A stretch of 64,000 nucleotides of DNA from Chimonanthus salicifolius (taxonomy: Eukaryota; Streptophyta; Magnoliopsida; Laurales; Calycanthaceae). Shown here one piece after another: positions 12,674 to 25,467 of the stretch (position 1 is the stretch's first letter; each line of letters starts with the position of its first letter). The translations under genes were made by a program, and so were the position numbers. The notes under the pieces were generated by a model that had not been told where the DNA came from, did no database searches, and saw nothing but the letters and a program-made list of their open reading frames with translations. Where the stretch lies: assembly GCA_013350335.1 (NCBI GenBank), contig CM023542.1, positions 1,612,001 through 1,676,000 on the forward strand, written 5' to 3'.

Positions 12674-12887
12674 CACGTGCAAAATCTGTTAAGAGACACG
12701 AGATAGAGTGAAATTCTCATTTTATCTCTACCGGTGTACTGCTCATCAAGCATCGGTGAATCAGTAATACGCCATATACATATAGAGCGACATGTTATCG
12801 GTATACCGGTACTTAATAAGTGATACACCATTAAAGTAAAATATAAATTTCACTCTATCTCATATCTCTTTATAAATTTTGTCCGTG
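12674..12887. mobile_element. Tourist-like (PIF/Harbinger-type) MITE with long inverted repeats
   Basis: The ends CACGTGCAAAAT (12674) and ATTTTGTCCGTG (to 12887) begin inverted repeats of about 40 bp. Both arms share ACGAGATAGAGTGAAATT-like sequence. TAA flanks both sides (12671-12673 and 12888-12890), the 3-bp duplication typical of this group. The interior, with CGGTGTACTGCTCATC and its near inverse, makes most of the 214 bp fold back. Confidence 0.8.
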
Positions 12888-15288
12888 TAAAGACGGCGCA
12901 TCTAAAAATAAAAAATCCAAAATATCCGTGTACAATTGGGGCTCTTAAGTGAGTCTTTTCAAACCTAAAACGCCATGAAACAAAGCTTGACCCATTTATG
13001 ACCTTTATGGGCCTTTAAGTCAAAAATTCTTTTTAAAGTCCAAAATCCTCGAAATGAGCACCATTTTCCTTGATAAAAAACTGCATGAGAATCATTTTTT
13101 TTCTTTGAATGGATTTAGACCTGAGAGAGTTGGGTGTATTACATATAGAAGTTGAGATGGCTACCTTCAGTCTGCGACCCTAAATCTATTACTTACCCAT
13201 TTATATATAGGCTCGGGTTGACCCAACTTGTGCAATAAATGAGTTAAAACTTAAAACTCTTAAAACAATAGCTTTTAAAATGGTTAGATCCGTGTCAACT
13301 TTTGCAAGTGTAATTGTTGTATTATAGTAACTTTTACATGCCTTGAGACAATGCTAAGCGATTATTTGTCATTTTCCAACTAATATATTTAAGCATAGTC
13401 GAGTATGTTGCCGGTTTATCAATTTAATAAATGATTTTCGTTATCTATGGGTTAGATCAATCCATTTAAGATTGTTTGGGTTAGATTAATCTATTTAATA
13501 AGTGAGTTATATTTGGTATGAATCAAGTTTGCTCAAGTTTTTAATAAATAGTTCAAGTTAGATCAACTCATTTATACTTGACCATTGATCAAATTGACCA
13601 GTTTAGGGTCAAGATTGTTAGATCAATCTATGAATAGAATTGGTCTTTTTACTTTTTATCAGAGTCGTGAGATAAATATAAAATTCATTAAAATAAGATA
13701 AATAAAATGGTTTAGATCAATCTATTTAACAAATAGATAGAGTTAGACTTTTTAAAAAATATCTCAAATCAAATTAGACTTGCTTAAGATCAAGTTTAAA
13801 ATTGGTTCGGTGAAATCCTTTGTGACTAAACTTTGTGTGAAAAAGGAGATGGAGTGAACCTCAAGACTGAGTTACAAAGGATAAAATCCCTTGAGGTGAA
13901 AACAATAAATGCAATAATAGTAAAAAACCTGAAGAGGGGGGAAATGTAAGAATGTAGTGGTAAATGGTAATAAGCTCAAGAAATGATGATAGTAATGAGA
14001 GTGAATGAAGAACAGAGTAGTATCAGGTGCAGGCAGAGGAGTGGGTAAAACTGTAAAGAATCAAAATGCCAGTAGCTGAAATATTGAATATTTAAGTTGT
14101 TGTGTATACTTTACCTCTTCAAGACCCTAATAATTCTCGAGGTTATCATACATTTATATCCTTAAAAGTACAACTTAAACTAGAGCAGGTGGGATGTAAT
14201 TCAATAACCACAATTCAATCTATATAAAAAATTTATTAAATTTAATTTAATTTAATTCAAATTGTTGATCGAATTACTTAACCGCACTTGACCTGAAAAT
14301 GCTGACCTTATTGAGCCAGAGTGCTAAATCGAATTACTGGCCAAACTCAAACAGAGTGTTATATTAAATTTTGAGTGGGTCAGGTCAGATTAATTTGAAT
14401 CGGATCGGATCAAATTTAAAAAGATTAACCTCACCTAATCCGAATTTAATTCGGGTCATTTTTCTTCAATCTAACTCAACTTTAATTTTAAAATTTTGGA
14501 ACTCAACCCGTTTTAGTTCTCAAGTCGAATAAACACCCAAATTAAAACCTATATTGACCCCTACTCAAATTTGACTTAGATAATGCTTCCAAAACTCTAT
14601 TTAAAATTAATGAACACATTTTCGGCGAAAAACTTTTTTCATAAATAATAACGTCATTATTTACATCATAAAAATTTGAACGTGTTTAGTTAGGCCCTAG
14701 CCTTAGAACGTCACACGTTTGGACGGTGTGGAAACGTGAATAGGTTTGCACGTGTGAGTATGACGAGTGTAATTGAAACACAATCCTTTTGCGCGCGCAC
14801 GCATTGCCGCTCTTTATCACGTTGTGGGCCCCACCTCTGACTACCCCCGCCAGCCACTGTCCAGGCTATCTATCCACCATCCTCCCCTCCTCTTTTCCCA
14901 AATACAACGTAGTCGTCTGGACTACGAACCATTCTGTACTCTCGCGCCTGCTACATAGTAAAAATCTGACGTAGCACGAATCCTCCGATCGAAAGGTAAG
15001 TTAGCATCGGTCAAAGATTACGGTCACTACATGGTTGGTTGCCAGGAGTAAAAGTCTTGCCAGGTAAAAATTCGACCTGGACCAAATTAAAAATAATTAA
15101 GGTTAAATAAAAATCACTAGGCTTCGAGTCAGATCGTTTTTAAGTTTTGAAGGTTCAAAATTCTTTTACGTTGAGCCCCCTTAAACAGAAAAAAGAAAGT
15201 GAAAGTTCCAACACTCGATATTTGAATAAACTATCATGAATATTGTCATTATAAAAATTATTTATCTATTATATATTATATAAAGACA
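12888..15288. other. Intergenic sequence with one GC-richer island
   Basis: The stretch is mostly AT-rich. At about 14330-14560 there are GACCCGA/TCGGGT-type motifs related to the hAT MITE family at 23390 and 44348, but without clear ends. At 14690-15000 a GC-richer island holds ACGT-core sites (CACGTGTGAG near 14750) and the palindrome GTGGGCCCCAC at 14824-14834, with no gene I can recognise. Confidence 0.35.
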
Positions 15289-15612
15289 TTTTATAAAAGT
15301 GTTCATTCTAACACAATCATTATTTTTTAAGAGGTACAGATTTTAGTGAACTTCTCATTTTACCCTCCATTCATCTGCAGAAATCAGTTCAATTTCCAGT
15401 AAATTGGTTCACTCATCCGTGCACCGAATTGAACTTCTTTTCATTTCCAAGTGAATCGGTTCACTCATTGGTTCACTCATCTGTGTATCAGACAAGTGAA
15501 TCGATTCATTGGAAAGTGAACCAATTTCTGCAGAGGCGCAAAGTGAAAAATCTGAAAGACTCGTGTTTCCTAAAAGATAATACCCATGTTAGGATAGGCA
15601 CTCTTTTATAAT
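15289..15612. mobile_element. Fold-back (long inverted-repeat) element
   Basis: The left arm (about 15289-15400, with CTGCAGAAATCAGTTCAATT) pairs with the right arm (about 15500-15612, with CCAATTTCTGCAG). Outer motifs AAAAGTGTTCATTC and CACTCTTTT also correspond. The centre has repeated TCGGTTCACTCAT motifs. I take it as an aged palindromic MITE of about 320 bp; the superfamily and exact target duplication are uncertain. Confidence 0.6.
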
Positions 15613-16739
15613 TCTAGTTATCTCTCCTCGCAATCATACGAAGATAATTTATTTATTTCATTTTGAACTACTTTATTTTTAACTTTTATGGCGGTTATTA
15701 TCTTATTTTAATTTTTTGAATCTATAATAGATATTTGATTGTTCCGAGGTTGGGGTTTTTTTTTTTGTGCAATTTATTGAAAATGCCAATTTCTTATGTC
15801 TGATTCTCGGGTTTTTGATATTTTAAATCTAGACTTGAGTATTTTGAATATCTTGAGTCGAGTCAGATCTAGATTTAAATTTTTTATTGCGGGATAAGAT
15901 AGTATAAATCCGATCTAACATGACTTGTAACCCTAGTTTGTAAGTCGATATAAGGTAATAGTATATAATAGAAGCCATTTATGTATTAGACTTTTTTTGG
16001 AAAATATGATTAAAAATTTAGGTTGGTCAAAAGTAGATATGTAAAAGAAATTAATTTTTGCTATATTATTCTATGTAGACTTAGGGATCATTGAAGTGCC
16101 AATGAATGAGAGAAATAAGAAAGCAAGCACAAAGACAAGGGAAGAGGGTCAAGGTACTAGCAACAGTTAGGCACGAAGACAAGAGGAGGATGATTAAGAT
16201 ATCATCAATACTTTGCTACTGAATACTTGGTTTCTTTAAGTATAATTTAATGGCTTCTCAGAGGGATGGAAGGTCAAGTTCTTAATCTAACTGATGAGCA
16301 CGGGCAAATTTATGCGATAAAGGAAAGAAGAAAAATTATAGAGGCAAAGAAAAGCAAATCCCATCCAACATGGATATCTTTCAATAGTATAAAATAAAAT
16401 AAAAAATGAAAATACAAAGGTTGCGTTCAAATTGAGAGTATCTTTGCTTAGTAACTAAAGGATAAAAGTAAAAATACTTTTTTATTTTTTTTTTTTCACT
16501 TTTGAAAACTCATTTGAAACAGATTAACTCCTAATCAAAGTAACTCTAGATAACTCTGTAAAATTTATCCTCTATCTAAATGCGACCAAAGTGATCTCAG
16601 CACAATACAAATTCTCAAACATTCGACTTCAAAGTGATTTCAATGAAATTCAAGTGCAAACTCCAAATCATTGAAACCCCTATATGAAATAAGTAAAAGC
16701 CCTCTATTTATAGATTCTCATAGGCAAAATAAACTTTTA
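15613..16739. other. AT-rich intergenic sequence
   Basis: No gene, RNA or repeat with clear edges is visible. Confidence 0.35.
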
Positions 16740-17900
16740 AAGTAGTAAAAGTATGGCTAGTACTCACTTGAGAAATTAACAAGTGTCATGAGACAATTGA
16801 CTGGGAATAGAAGTATATTCTCTAAGCTATGATTGGTTAATAGATTGTCTAGGTAACAAACCTTCTAATTGACTTCATCCAATAGTTAGAACTCTCAAAT
16901 TACAGTGGTAACAATCTCATATATTAACTACCACACTTATTTAGTTAGAAATATTTTTTGTTATCAAGAAATTATTGTAGAAGCTATCCATATTGAAGAA
17001 ACCTATTGAACCACATTGTTACTTTAGTAGGAGAGATAGGTTGTTCTTGATTCCTTAAGTAACACCAATTTTAAGAGGAACTCTCGAAAAAATATTTACA
17101 AATTTCACTATGTTTGACCACCTAACATCCAAGATTCCTCTAAGGACTCAAACCACATTCTCATTTATTTCAAAGAACCACCTCCAAATTTAGAGGCCAA
17201 AGTAGATATTCTAATTTCTTTGATGTACTTTAACATATTCCTTGAAGAACACCAACAAAGTAGTCGTTTTTTAAATGAAGAAAAGAAAAGAAAAATTTCA
17301 AAAGCAACTAAAGATTTGCTCACATGTGCCAAATACTCTAGGAAACATTGACAAGTGTCACGAGACAACTGACTCATAATAGTTATATATTCTTTGATTG
17401 ATTGATAGATTGTCTAAGTAACAAATCTTTTAATAGACCCTTATCTAATCTTTAAAGCTCTCAAACCATAGTGGTAAAAAACTCATGAATTAAAACAACA
17501 CGTTATAGGTTCTTACTTGTTTGGATCAGGTTGTAGATAGAACGTTTGTATCTTTGAGTGTTTTCCTCTTTTTTGAATGAATTACTTCACCTTACATTAA
17601 AAAAAATAACTAAATAAAATAATTTTTGTCATCAAGAAATCCTTCTAAAAATTGTCCATATGTGAACACATGGTCATTTTGTTATGAAGGAAATGTTGCT
17701 CTTAATCTATTAACTCCAACTTTGAGAAGCTCTTGAGAAGTTCCTTAGAAGATCTTCACAAATTTCACTCAAGAGTTGAGCACCAACTTTTTAAGAATCT
17801 TCTAACTGTTGGGCTTGAACCATATAGTCATTTGTTTGAAGGAAACGCCTCAAAATCTTGAGGCTAAAGCATAATTTTTCTCTCTTCAAGATATTTACAA
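16740..17900. repeat. Diverged direct duplication of an unknown ~500-bp sequence
   Basis: A block starting near 16780 (AAGTGTCATGAGACAA) and one starting near 17353 (AAGTGTCACGAGACAA) share many ordered motifs: GATTGTCTAGGTAACAAA, ATCAAGAAAT, CACAAATTTCACT and GAGGC(C/T)AAAG. The offset grows from about 570 to 670 bp because of indels. It has no coding capacity; it could be an old pair of LTRs or a local tandem duplication. Confidence 0.6.
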
Positions 17901-18199
17901 CCTTCTCTCGAAAGACATTCGTCATCCACTCACATACATTAAATGTATTTAATATATTTTTTGTAAAATATTTTAAATTGAAACAAACTCTTAAAACTAT
18001 GTTTTTATAAACTTTGCTATTACCAAATTTAAAAAAAGAACTAATTTTAAGAATAAAGTTTCATTTATAATATAAATTAGGAAAAAAAAAAGATACCCAC
18101 ATAGATATCGTACAGTTTTCTTCATCTTTTTAAAATGTACAATATTGTGACATACATTAATTATCTTGAGGAAAAAAAAGGTGAGACGCCCATTTTAAG
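17901..18199. other. AT-rich intergenic sequence
   Basis: Nothing recognisable is present. Confidence 0.35.
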
Positions 18200-18375
18200 A
18201 CGGACAAAATTTGTTAGAAGACACGAGATAGAGTGAAATTTTTATTTTATCCCTACCGTATACTACTCATTGTATCGGTGAACCAATATACAAAACATAT
18301 ACATGCAGAGTGGCGTATTATAGATTAATCGATACTTGATGAGCGGTACACCAACAAAAATAAAATGAGATGATG
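18200..18375. mobile_element. Truncated copy of the Tourist-like MITE at 12674
   Basis: From CGGACAAAATTTGTTAG the sequence follows the left arm and centre of the 12674 element (ACACGAGATAGAGTGAAATT, CTACCG, CTCAT, GATGAGCGGTACACC). It stops before the right inverted repeat. Confidence 0.7.
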
Positions 18376-18539
18376 GATAATACAAGAAGAGAATAGAGAA
18401 GAAATAAGGAAGTTGCATAATTCAAGAATTACACACTAATGAATATAATATAAAAAGTTATGGAAAATACATTAATGAGAAAATATGAATTCAGAAGTTG
18501 GACCTACGATATTGGCTCGGGAGAAATATGTCAGAATAT

Positions 18540-18985
18540 TTATTTCAATTGTTTGAATTAGGGTTGAAAATCAGGTCGGATCAAGTTGGATTTTAACAAA
18601 TCAAATTTAATTCATATCAAAATTTATAGAACCCGATCTGAATTAATCAATCCGACCCAATTCGAATTTCTGACCCGAATTAATCCAAGTGGTATTTTAT
18701 AACATAGGAGTATAGTGGGTCGAGTCGAATAAGGCTGAGTTAATTTTAAATTTCTCAACTCAATTCAACTTAAATTTCAATGTAATTTTATTTTTTCAAC
18801 ACGACCCGAGACAAAATATACAAATACATATGCCTAAACTCACTGATTTCTCGAAGTAGGGTCATGTGGGTTGAATTAAAACTCAACCCAGTTCGAATCA
18901 TCCCCGTGGTCCTACAGATGCGGACTATTTATTAGTTTTAGTAGTCCCAAGGAGTATCGTTTCGTTTTTGGCATCACGAAAACCT
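18540..18985. mobile_element. Degenerate relative of the TAGGG-ended hAT MITE family
   Basis: The segment begins TAGGGTTGAAAATCAGG near 18559 and carries the family's GACCCGA-type motifs and a GTCGAGTCGAATAAGG core. The right terminus and target duplication are not recognisable. Confidence 0.45.
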
Positions 18986-18989
18986 AGAG

Positions 18990-19420
18990 TTTAAAAGCAC
19001 TTCTTCTCGGGTCACATTCGCGATGGGCCCCACCACGACCCATCACCATGCTGTCAGCCACAGATTTGAAGAGATCGAGGAATGCAGCAAGCAACCGGTA
19101 CCCAGCCAGTCACCTCCCCATTTGCCCTAATGAAGGCAGTCGTCACCTCTGCTCTGCAGCCACTCGCAGCCTGTCAGATGACTGACATCTGTTCCCTCAC
19201 TCGGTTGACACAGTTCGACACGTGTACAGCTAGTATCGAAAGTGATATAGTCAAAAGGGCGAGGTCGGGATTTTGACCAGCGTGTTTTCCTATTCGGAAG
19301 ACTGGCCTAGTCAGCCTCGTGCGCCGCGTTATACAAGCCCCAGTTCAAGGCACGTGGGCCCCACTCATGACGTGTTCGAGATCGTGCTTCCTGCTTTCTT
19401 CCACACTTGGCCATTTATTT
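18990..19420. other. GC-richer island with G-box and TCP-type motifs, no gene recognised
   Basis: This island stands out against the AT-rich background. It holds TGGGCCCCACC at 19024-19034 and an overlapping CACGTG/GTGGGCCCCAC at 19351-19364. The 64-codon frame inside it has no family resemblance. It could be a relic promoter of a lost gene. Confidence 0.35.
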
Positions 19421-20444
19421 ACGGCACATTACATTTTATTTATTAAATTAAAGATGACAATTTCAAAGAGGTAAAAAAGAGAAAAATAATAAAAAAATCA
19501 ATAAAAGTTTATTAAATATTTAGAATAGTTCAATTTATTAAAATCTAAAAATGAGAACGGACTTTCCAATGGTAGCAATCCACGTGGAAGCCCTGAAACC
19601 CGGCGTTAGGTTGGGGAGTGGGCGGAACACTCGCAACAAAAAGGTGGTCGGAACAGAAGTTGGTTACTGGTTAGGTCCGTCCGACATGACCTAATTTATT
19701 TCATACGACATATATGGGTGGATACATTCGTCACCACGAAAAACAATTTTTGTTCGACGAATTAAAATCAAAGATTTTAAGTATATTTATATTTATATTT
19801 TTTATCTTTAATAAATTGATAAATTAGAGTAAAATTGTATAGATTTAAAATTAAGTATTTGATAAAATTTCATCTGAGAATCACCGAGCATCATATGTTC
19901 AAAGACGTCTATTATATTTAACTATAAAGATTAAGTGCTTAGAAATTAATTTTTAAACTAAAATTTTGATTGTTGATAGTTATTTAAGTATATTTTTAAT
20001 TTAAAAAATATAAAGTTTTTAAAATAAATAAAAAATAATATCAAATGTAAAATAAATGAAGGTTAAATTAGGCTCAAGCTTTGATTTTAAAAGCCCGATG
20101 GGCTTCGAACCAGCTTGGACTTTTGTAGGATTTTTTTATAAATTTGGTTCATGAATCCTTCCTTTGATACATTAAAAAAAAGCTAATGTGGACACTATCC
20201 AAAGGTTCCCATTGGGTGCATAAAGCAGGCTTGTGCCTGGGATCATTTGTCAATGTAAAATTGGATTTTTGACTAATAGCAAGTGACATAGACCTAATTA
20301 GTATATTGTTGGGGTTGGGGTATGATTTTATTGGCCTTATCAAATAAAATCAAATTCTAAGATATACCAAAAACAAAAATATAGTTTAATAAAAAACATT
20401 ATCAAGGCTTTAAAATCAATAGTTGGAATTAAAATTTCTTTCAA
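19421..20444. other. AT-rich intergenic sequence
   Basis: No supportable feature. Confidence 0.35.
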
Positions 20445-20600
20445 TTTTTTTTTTTTCAATTTACGTGTGGAAAATCTCAAACAGTGTCCTACTAAAACAG
20501 TAAAACTTGCACGAGTGGTACCTCTATCCCTTGAGACATTACCAAGGTTAATTCATAGAGTTCGAACATGACACCTCTCACTTCCTTAAGACTTCACCAA
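20445..20600 (-). mobile_element. tRNA-derived SINE-like element, minus orientation, degraded head
   Basis: A T run at 20445-20456 followed by CAATTTACGTGTGGAAAATC is the reverse of the SINE tail (CACGTAAATTG plus poly(A)) seen elsewhere in the window. GTTCGAACATGAC near 20570 resembles the B box. The A-box end is poorly preserved. Confidence 0.55.
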
Positions 20601-22406
20601 AGCTTCTCTTTTAACATTGAACATTCACTTGTTAATCTTATTATAAATAGTTAAGGGGTTAATATGAATTCAAAATTTATAGACTTAATAAAGCTCAATG
20701 TTTCATTCATTTTCCTTCATTTTATAAAGGTGACTTTAGAATTATGTCTTGTGTGCGTTTATTAAAGCTCATGTGAAAACCCATTCTTATTTTTATTATT
20801 TTTGAATGATTTGTACGATATTGGATAATGTCAGTGGTTTTAATTATAAAAAAATAAATAAAAGAGAAAAATTTCTCAACCGATATATCGGTCGAGACCG
20901 AGATTTTAACCCCTGTTCCAAAATAGTACAAGGAAGATATGGGGGCACCGCAGCCCAACCAAAATAAAAAAGGCCACAGCCCGGTCAAGCCTAGATAAGT
21001 GGCCCAAACTAGTACAGCCCACTAATCAGGCCTATGCAGAACAGCCCACAAAAACAAAAGAAAAGAACCCAGGCCCATTTGTGCTTATTATTAAAACGTC
21101 CTTTGTCTTCTCCCAACTTCGTTAAACTTTAGACTGGTAGTTTTTCATTTTTTTTTAATTCGTGAAAAGTGAATACTAAAAAAAGGTAAAGATTAAAGAA
21201 AATTAGAATCTTTCATCTTCTCTTCTGGTATAAAGTCTCTTTATCAACCATTCAACTCAACCCTATAGAATAAAAGATATTCTCCTCCTCTTCTAAGGAA
21301 TCTATTAGAAAATTTAATGAAAAAAGAGGAAAATTTGAGACAATATCTCAATTATTTATTTTTTAAATAAGATTTTTAATGTAAAAAATATACACACCAG
21401 GTTTTCATGGGCCAATACGATTTGAGAATTTATGGCACATGTTAAATAATATGGATTGCAAAGATAAATTTTCTTGTGGAGTTCATTTTCTAAAGAAAAT
21501 TGACAAATGACCTTATTATTTAGTTGGAGGAAATTAATTTATAAGTAATGAATGTTAGTAAGTTGGAGGAGTAATTTAAGATATCTATCTATTAAATATT
21601 AATTTTTAATATAGATTGATTCAAATACTAGGGGCACAAATTATGGCCTATATGTATCAGTTTTAAATATGCCAGCACTGTTTATACATATCATATCATT
21701 TGTACAATTATAAAAACAACTAATATAGGCCGCGGTACCGTATTGATTGATACACTATAGTATCAGTCATCAACAATTTAAAAAAAAATAATATATTTGT
21801 CATTGCAACCATTTTTTTAATTTGAATCTTACATTGAGTATGAATTGCCTTAGAAGTAAGTTCAAATGTAGAAGGTATTTGTCTATCCCAATCCTTTTTT
21901 TCTTTAGATTTGTTCATTTTAAGTTATTTTCATCATTTTTTTTTAGAATTTTGCTCGAAGTTAACCCGCTTTTGAAGTTTTTTGTGAAAATAATTTAAAT
22001 TCTTATTTTAGGGTTTCTCGTGTCTATGGTAATTTGGTATAAAGGGGTTGGATGTCCCTTAAATGGTCCTTCTAGACCTAAATTATTTTGGTAGAACAAT
22101 AATAGATCGTCGATGAATTAAACAAAAGGTAGAAATCAAAACAATCGACAATAACTAAGACAATTATGGATTCAAGACCTCTTTTGTTTGTAATTAATAT
22201 GAAAAAAAATAGAAGGAATAAGATACAAGTAATTTGAATTCTAAGGAACAAGAGAACTCTCTCAAGTCTCAACAAAATCTTGATCTCTCAATTTCTTAAT
22301 CTCTTCTTGTTTCTCATTGGAGTCATGACCAAACTAAGAAACTTCCATCATGGTTTATTTCCAACTCGATCTCTGTCTTGCGAAACAAGTTTGGATCACG
22401 TACAAC
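20601..22406. other. AT-rich intergenic sequence
   Basis: I see no gene. A palindromic CCGATATATCGG motif with flanking sequence at about 20878-20905 belongs to the ATCGG repeat type described at 24330 and 43640. Confidence 0.35.
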
Positions 22407-22763
22407 TAGGGCTGAAATTCAAATGACTTAGGTCAAATTTTAATAAACTCAATTCAATTCATGTCAAAATTTGTTGAACTTGACTCGACTTGAATTTCTG
22501 ACCCAACTCAATTCAAGTGTGGGCTGATTCGACTTGACTTCAGTTTCAACTCTAATCGCTATTGTTTTATAACTTGGTGCACTCGATTTGAATCGGATTA
22601 CGTCAGGTAAGATTAAATTGATTTTAAATTTCTTAATCCAAATTTCATGCGGATTTTTTCTAGTCCTACCTGACCCGAAATATAAAAATACATAACCCAA
22701 ACCCACTAATTTCTCGAGTCAAGTCATGCGGATCGGATTTAAACCCGACCCAAGTTTCACCTA
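22407..22763. mobile_element. hAT-type MITE, TAGGG-ended family, copy 1
   Basis: It starts TAGGGCTGAAATTC and ends AAGTTTCACCTA, matching the termini of the better-preserved copies at 23390 and 44348. GTACAAC lies directly to the left (22400-22406) and three bases beyond the right end (22767-22773), which I read as an eroded target duplication. Confidence 0.65.
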
Positions 22764-23389
22764 TCTGTACAACTTTGTTTTTAATTTATAATGTCCTTTC
22801 TTTTTCGGAAATCTTCATGATAAACATAAAAGCGGTTTCCCACACGCAAATTAAAGAAAAAAAAGGTTGCATCACATCCTTGAAGCCAACATCACATGGC
22901 CAAGAGATGGAACGTTTGAGTAATGAGTCGGGTGATCTTATACCCAGTCAGACAAAGCGGGGAATAAGTGATAATTCAAGATGAAACACTTGCATTCTTG
23001 GTAGAAGTTTCTAGGTGCAAAACATCAAGATCTGGTTTATAAAATGATAGATATGAGATTTCCAAAATAGAAACATTTATAAATGAATCAATCAAACATT
23101 GGGATCGAAACCTGAATGGCCACGTTTTGGCCATCAAATTGGATGCATGAATATCACAAATTGGGATATAAATATATGCTAATATCTGATATGTATCTTC
23201 GATATCGACAGATATCCCAGATTTTAATTAAAAAAAAAAAAGTGAGAAAAATTTCTTGACTGAGATATCGGCTGAGAACCGAATATCGGCCGAGTATAAC
23301 AAAAATGCCAAGTGTGAAAAAAAAAAATGAAACAAGAAACTATGATGAGATCTCATTTATTTTTAAGACAAAATAGACTTACATGAAAC

Positions 23390-23767
23390 TAGGGCTAAAA
23401 TCGGGCCGGGTCAGGTTGGGTTTTTTAAAAACCAACCCACCCAAGTTACTATTATATAGGAACCCGATCTGACCAAACCCGAAATTTTGACCCGGTCTTC
23501 TTGACTCGACCCGACCTGAATTATAACCTGACTCAACTCGAAACCCGACCCGACCCGCATTTTGAACCTACTTTAGGCCTACTTATTACCGGGTCCAGTC
23601 AGGTTAACTTAAAAATCTCTCAACCCAACCCGACCTGTATTCAATGCGGGTTTCTGACTTCTTAACCTGACCTGACCTGCTGACCCGACTTTCATAATCC
23701 GACTCGCATGATTTTCCGGTCGGGTCATGCGGGTTCGGGCCATAACCCGACCCTAGTTGCACCCCTA
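23390..23767. mobile_element. hAT-type MITE, TAGGG-ended family, copy 2
   Basis: The 378-bp element starts TAGGGCTAAAATCGG and ends TTGCACCCCTA. It is flanked on both sides by a perfect 8-bp duplication, CATGAAAC (23382-23389 and 23768-23775). The interior is built of GACCCGACC/GGTCGGGT inverted motifs and should fold strongly. It has no coding capacity. Confidence 0.88.
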
Positions 23768-23775
23768 CATGAAAC

Positions 23776-24465
23776 CCTCTCTCTTTTCTTCTTTGTTTTT
23801 TTTTCATATATTTTATCTTCTCTCCCTCACTCTAACGTGAGATACACAATGAATTCCCGCACTTAATTCCAGCCCCATGGACTATTTATAGACACCTTAG
23901 AAATGGACCAAAATTCAAACTTGACTTAAAATACAATGAAAAATGAGAAAATAATACAAAAAAGATGTTAGATATCAACCATAAAAATTATGTTTTTGCA
24001 TGTAAATCGTCAGTTCTACATTATTGGGCCTAATCCATTGTATTCGATCCTATTTCACAAAATAGGTCCGAGCCCAACTTATCAAGTGAAGATGACGCAT
24101 TAGGGAATAGTGGGATCCATGAGAGCTTAATTGAATACATTCCAACCCAAATCCATGCAAGAATTGATGGAGGAAATAGAGGGCCTCGTAAGCTTTCTAA
24201 TGGGACCTAGCTTCATTCAATTTGAGCCATATGAATGAGATTGACCAAGACATGTATCATGATGTTTTGGGCCTTAAAAGCCCATGTTTTGAAGAGCATA
24301 TAGTGCATACAAGGTGAATCAGGGGTATAAATCTCAGCTGATACAATAAGTATCCGCTAAAGATAAAATAATTCGACCGATTTCTTCTTCTTCCTCTTTT
24401 TTTTTTAAAAAAGAATATCGGTTGTGGACCCGGCTAATATCTCGACTGATATTTGCCCATATCAG

Positions 24466-24497
<32 letters not shown>

Positions 24498-25316
24498 ACA
24501 ACCTTTTTATTTATTTTAAATGGATTTTTCAAAAAAAAAAGCACCTAGATTTCAGAAAAAAAAATTGAAGAGAGAAAAAAACTCAGCCGAAATCTTGATT
24601 CGGCTGAATTTTCAATCCCTGGTGGACATGAATTCCACATCATCTCCATATCATATCCAAAGTGGATGCCACATCACATGCCAAAAAGGATGGAATCTTC
24701 CAAACAAGGTAGGTGGCACATGGAGTGGATTGGGGATGACTAAATGGATTTGGAAACAGGACTCGCTCTGAAATTTTAAGGGCCTTAGACTAAGTACAAT
24801 AGTAGAGATCTTATAGCATTGGTCAAAGTAGGGGCCTAGGTGACTGCTTATTTGGAAATCACCAATTTTGCAAGGTTGCTATTGTTTGGGCGTATGGACC
24901 AGTTAGGGAGATTATTGGAGTTTCAAATCAAACAACTTTCTCGACCATGAAGTGAAACGAAGCTCGTGCGTTTATTATCTCAAGTCTAAAGAAGTTGATA
25001 TGATTCTTTTTTGTCCTCATGCCTCTCACGTGCGACACATGGGCACCCTAAAGAAAGAGAGTGATGCCAACATTTTTTGCAGAAGTACATTTATTTTTAA
25101 GTGTGATTCTTTTACGTAAGAATTAATGAACATTTTTGTTTTGAGACAGGAAAAAGAAAAGAAAAAAGAGAAAAATCTAATCAAATATAAATTCTACTAA
25201 TTTAGATAGGATATTTTAGATCAAAATAAGCTGAATTCCAAGATTTTTGGCACCGGCTGGGATTATGCCAGTGCAACCCCTGGCTACAGGCTACAGGTTA
25301 CGTGGCTACAGCTGAA
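23776..25316. other. Intergenic sequence with an ATCGG-motif repeat and an (AT)n tract
   Basis: Around 24320-24500 the motifs ATCGGTTG, CTCGACTGATAT and CAGTCGATATATAT recur and end in an (AT)n run at about 24470-24496. This is a smaller relative of the 43640-44010 repeat. Nothing else is recognisable. Confidence 0.4.
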
Positions 25317-25467
25317 TTTTTTTTTTTTTTTTTAATTTACCGATAAAAAACTGTAGATACTCAGTGAGTCCTTCTTAATAGTAAAGTCCACTAAAAATTA
25401 ATTTGATGCTGAACCCACGAATTCCCACCTCCTGCCTAATGCGGGAGGCAGCTACACCCATGTGGAT
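25317..25467 (-). mobile_element. tRNA-derived SINE-like element, minus orientation
   Basis: A long T run (25317-25333) followed by AATTTACCGATAAAAAAC corresponds to a reversed SINE tail. CCTCCTGCCTAATGCGGGAGGCAGC near 25430-25454 corresponds to the tRNA-like stem seen in other copies. It lies about 165 bp upstream of the methyltransferase start, so it probably borders that promoter. Confidence 0.55.

Noticed and set aside
19082..19276. 64-residue frame in the GC island at 19 kb
   Set aside because: No family resemblance, no splice partners and no codon pattern; it probably arises from composition.
23604..23807. Minus-strand open frame resembling another frame at 44308-44565 (shared NPHDPT and WVERFLS)
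   Set aside because: Both are translations of the same hAT MITE family with GACCCG-rich arms. The similarity reflects transposon homology, not a conserved protein.
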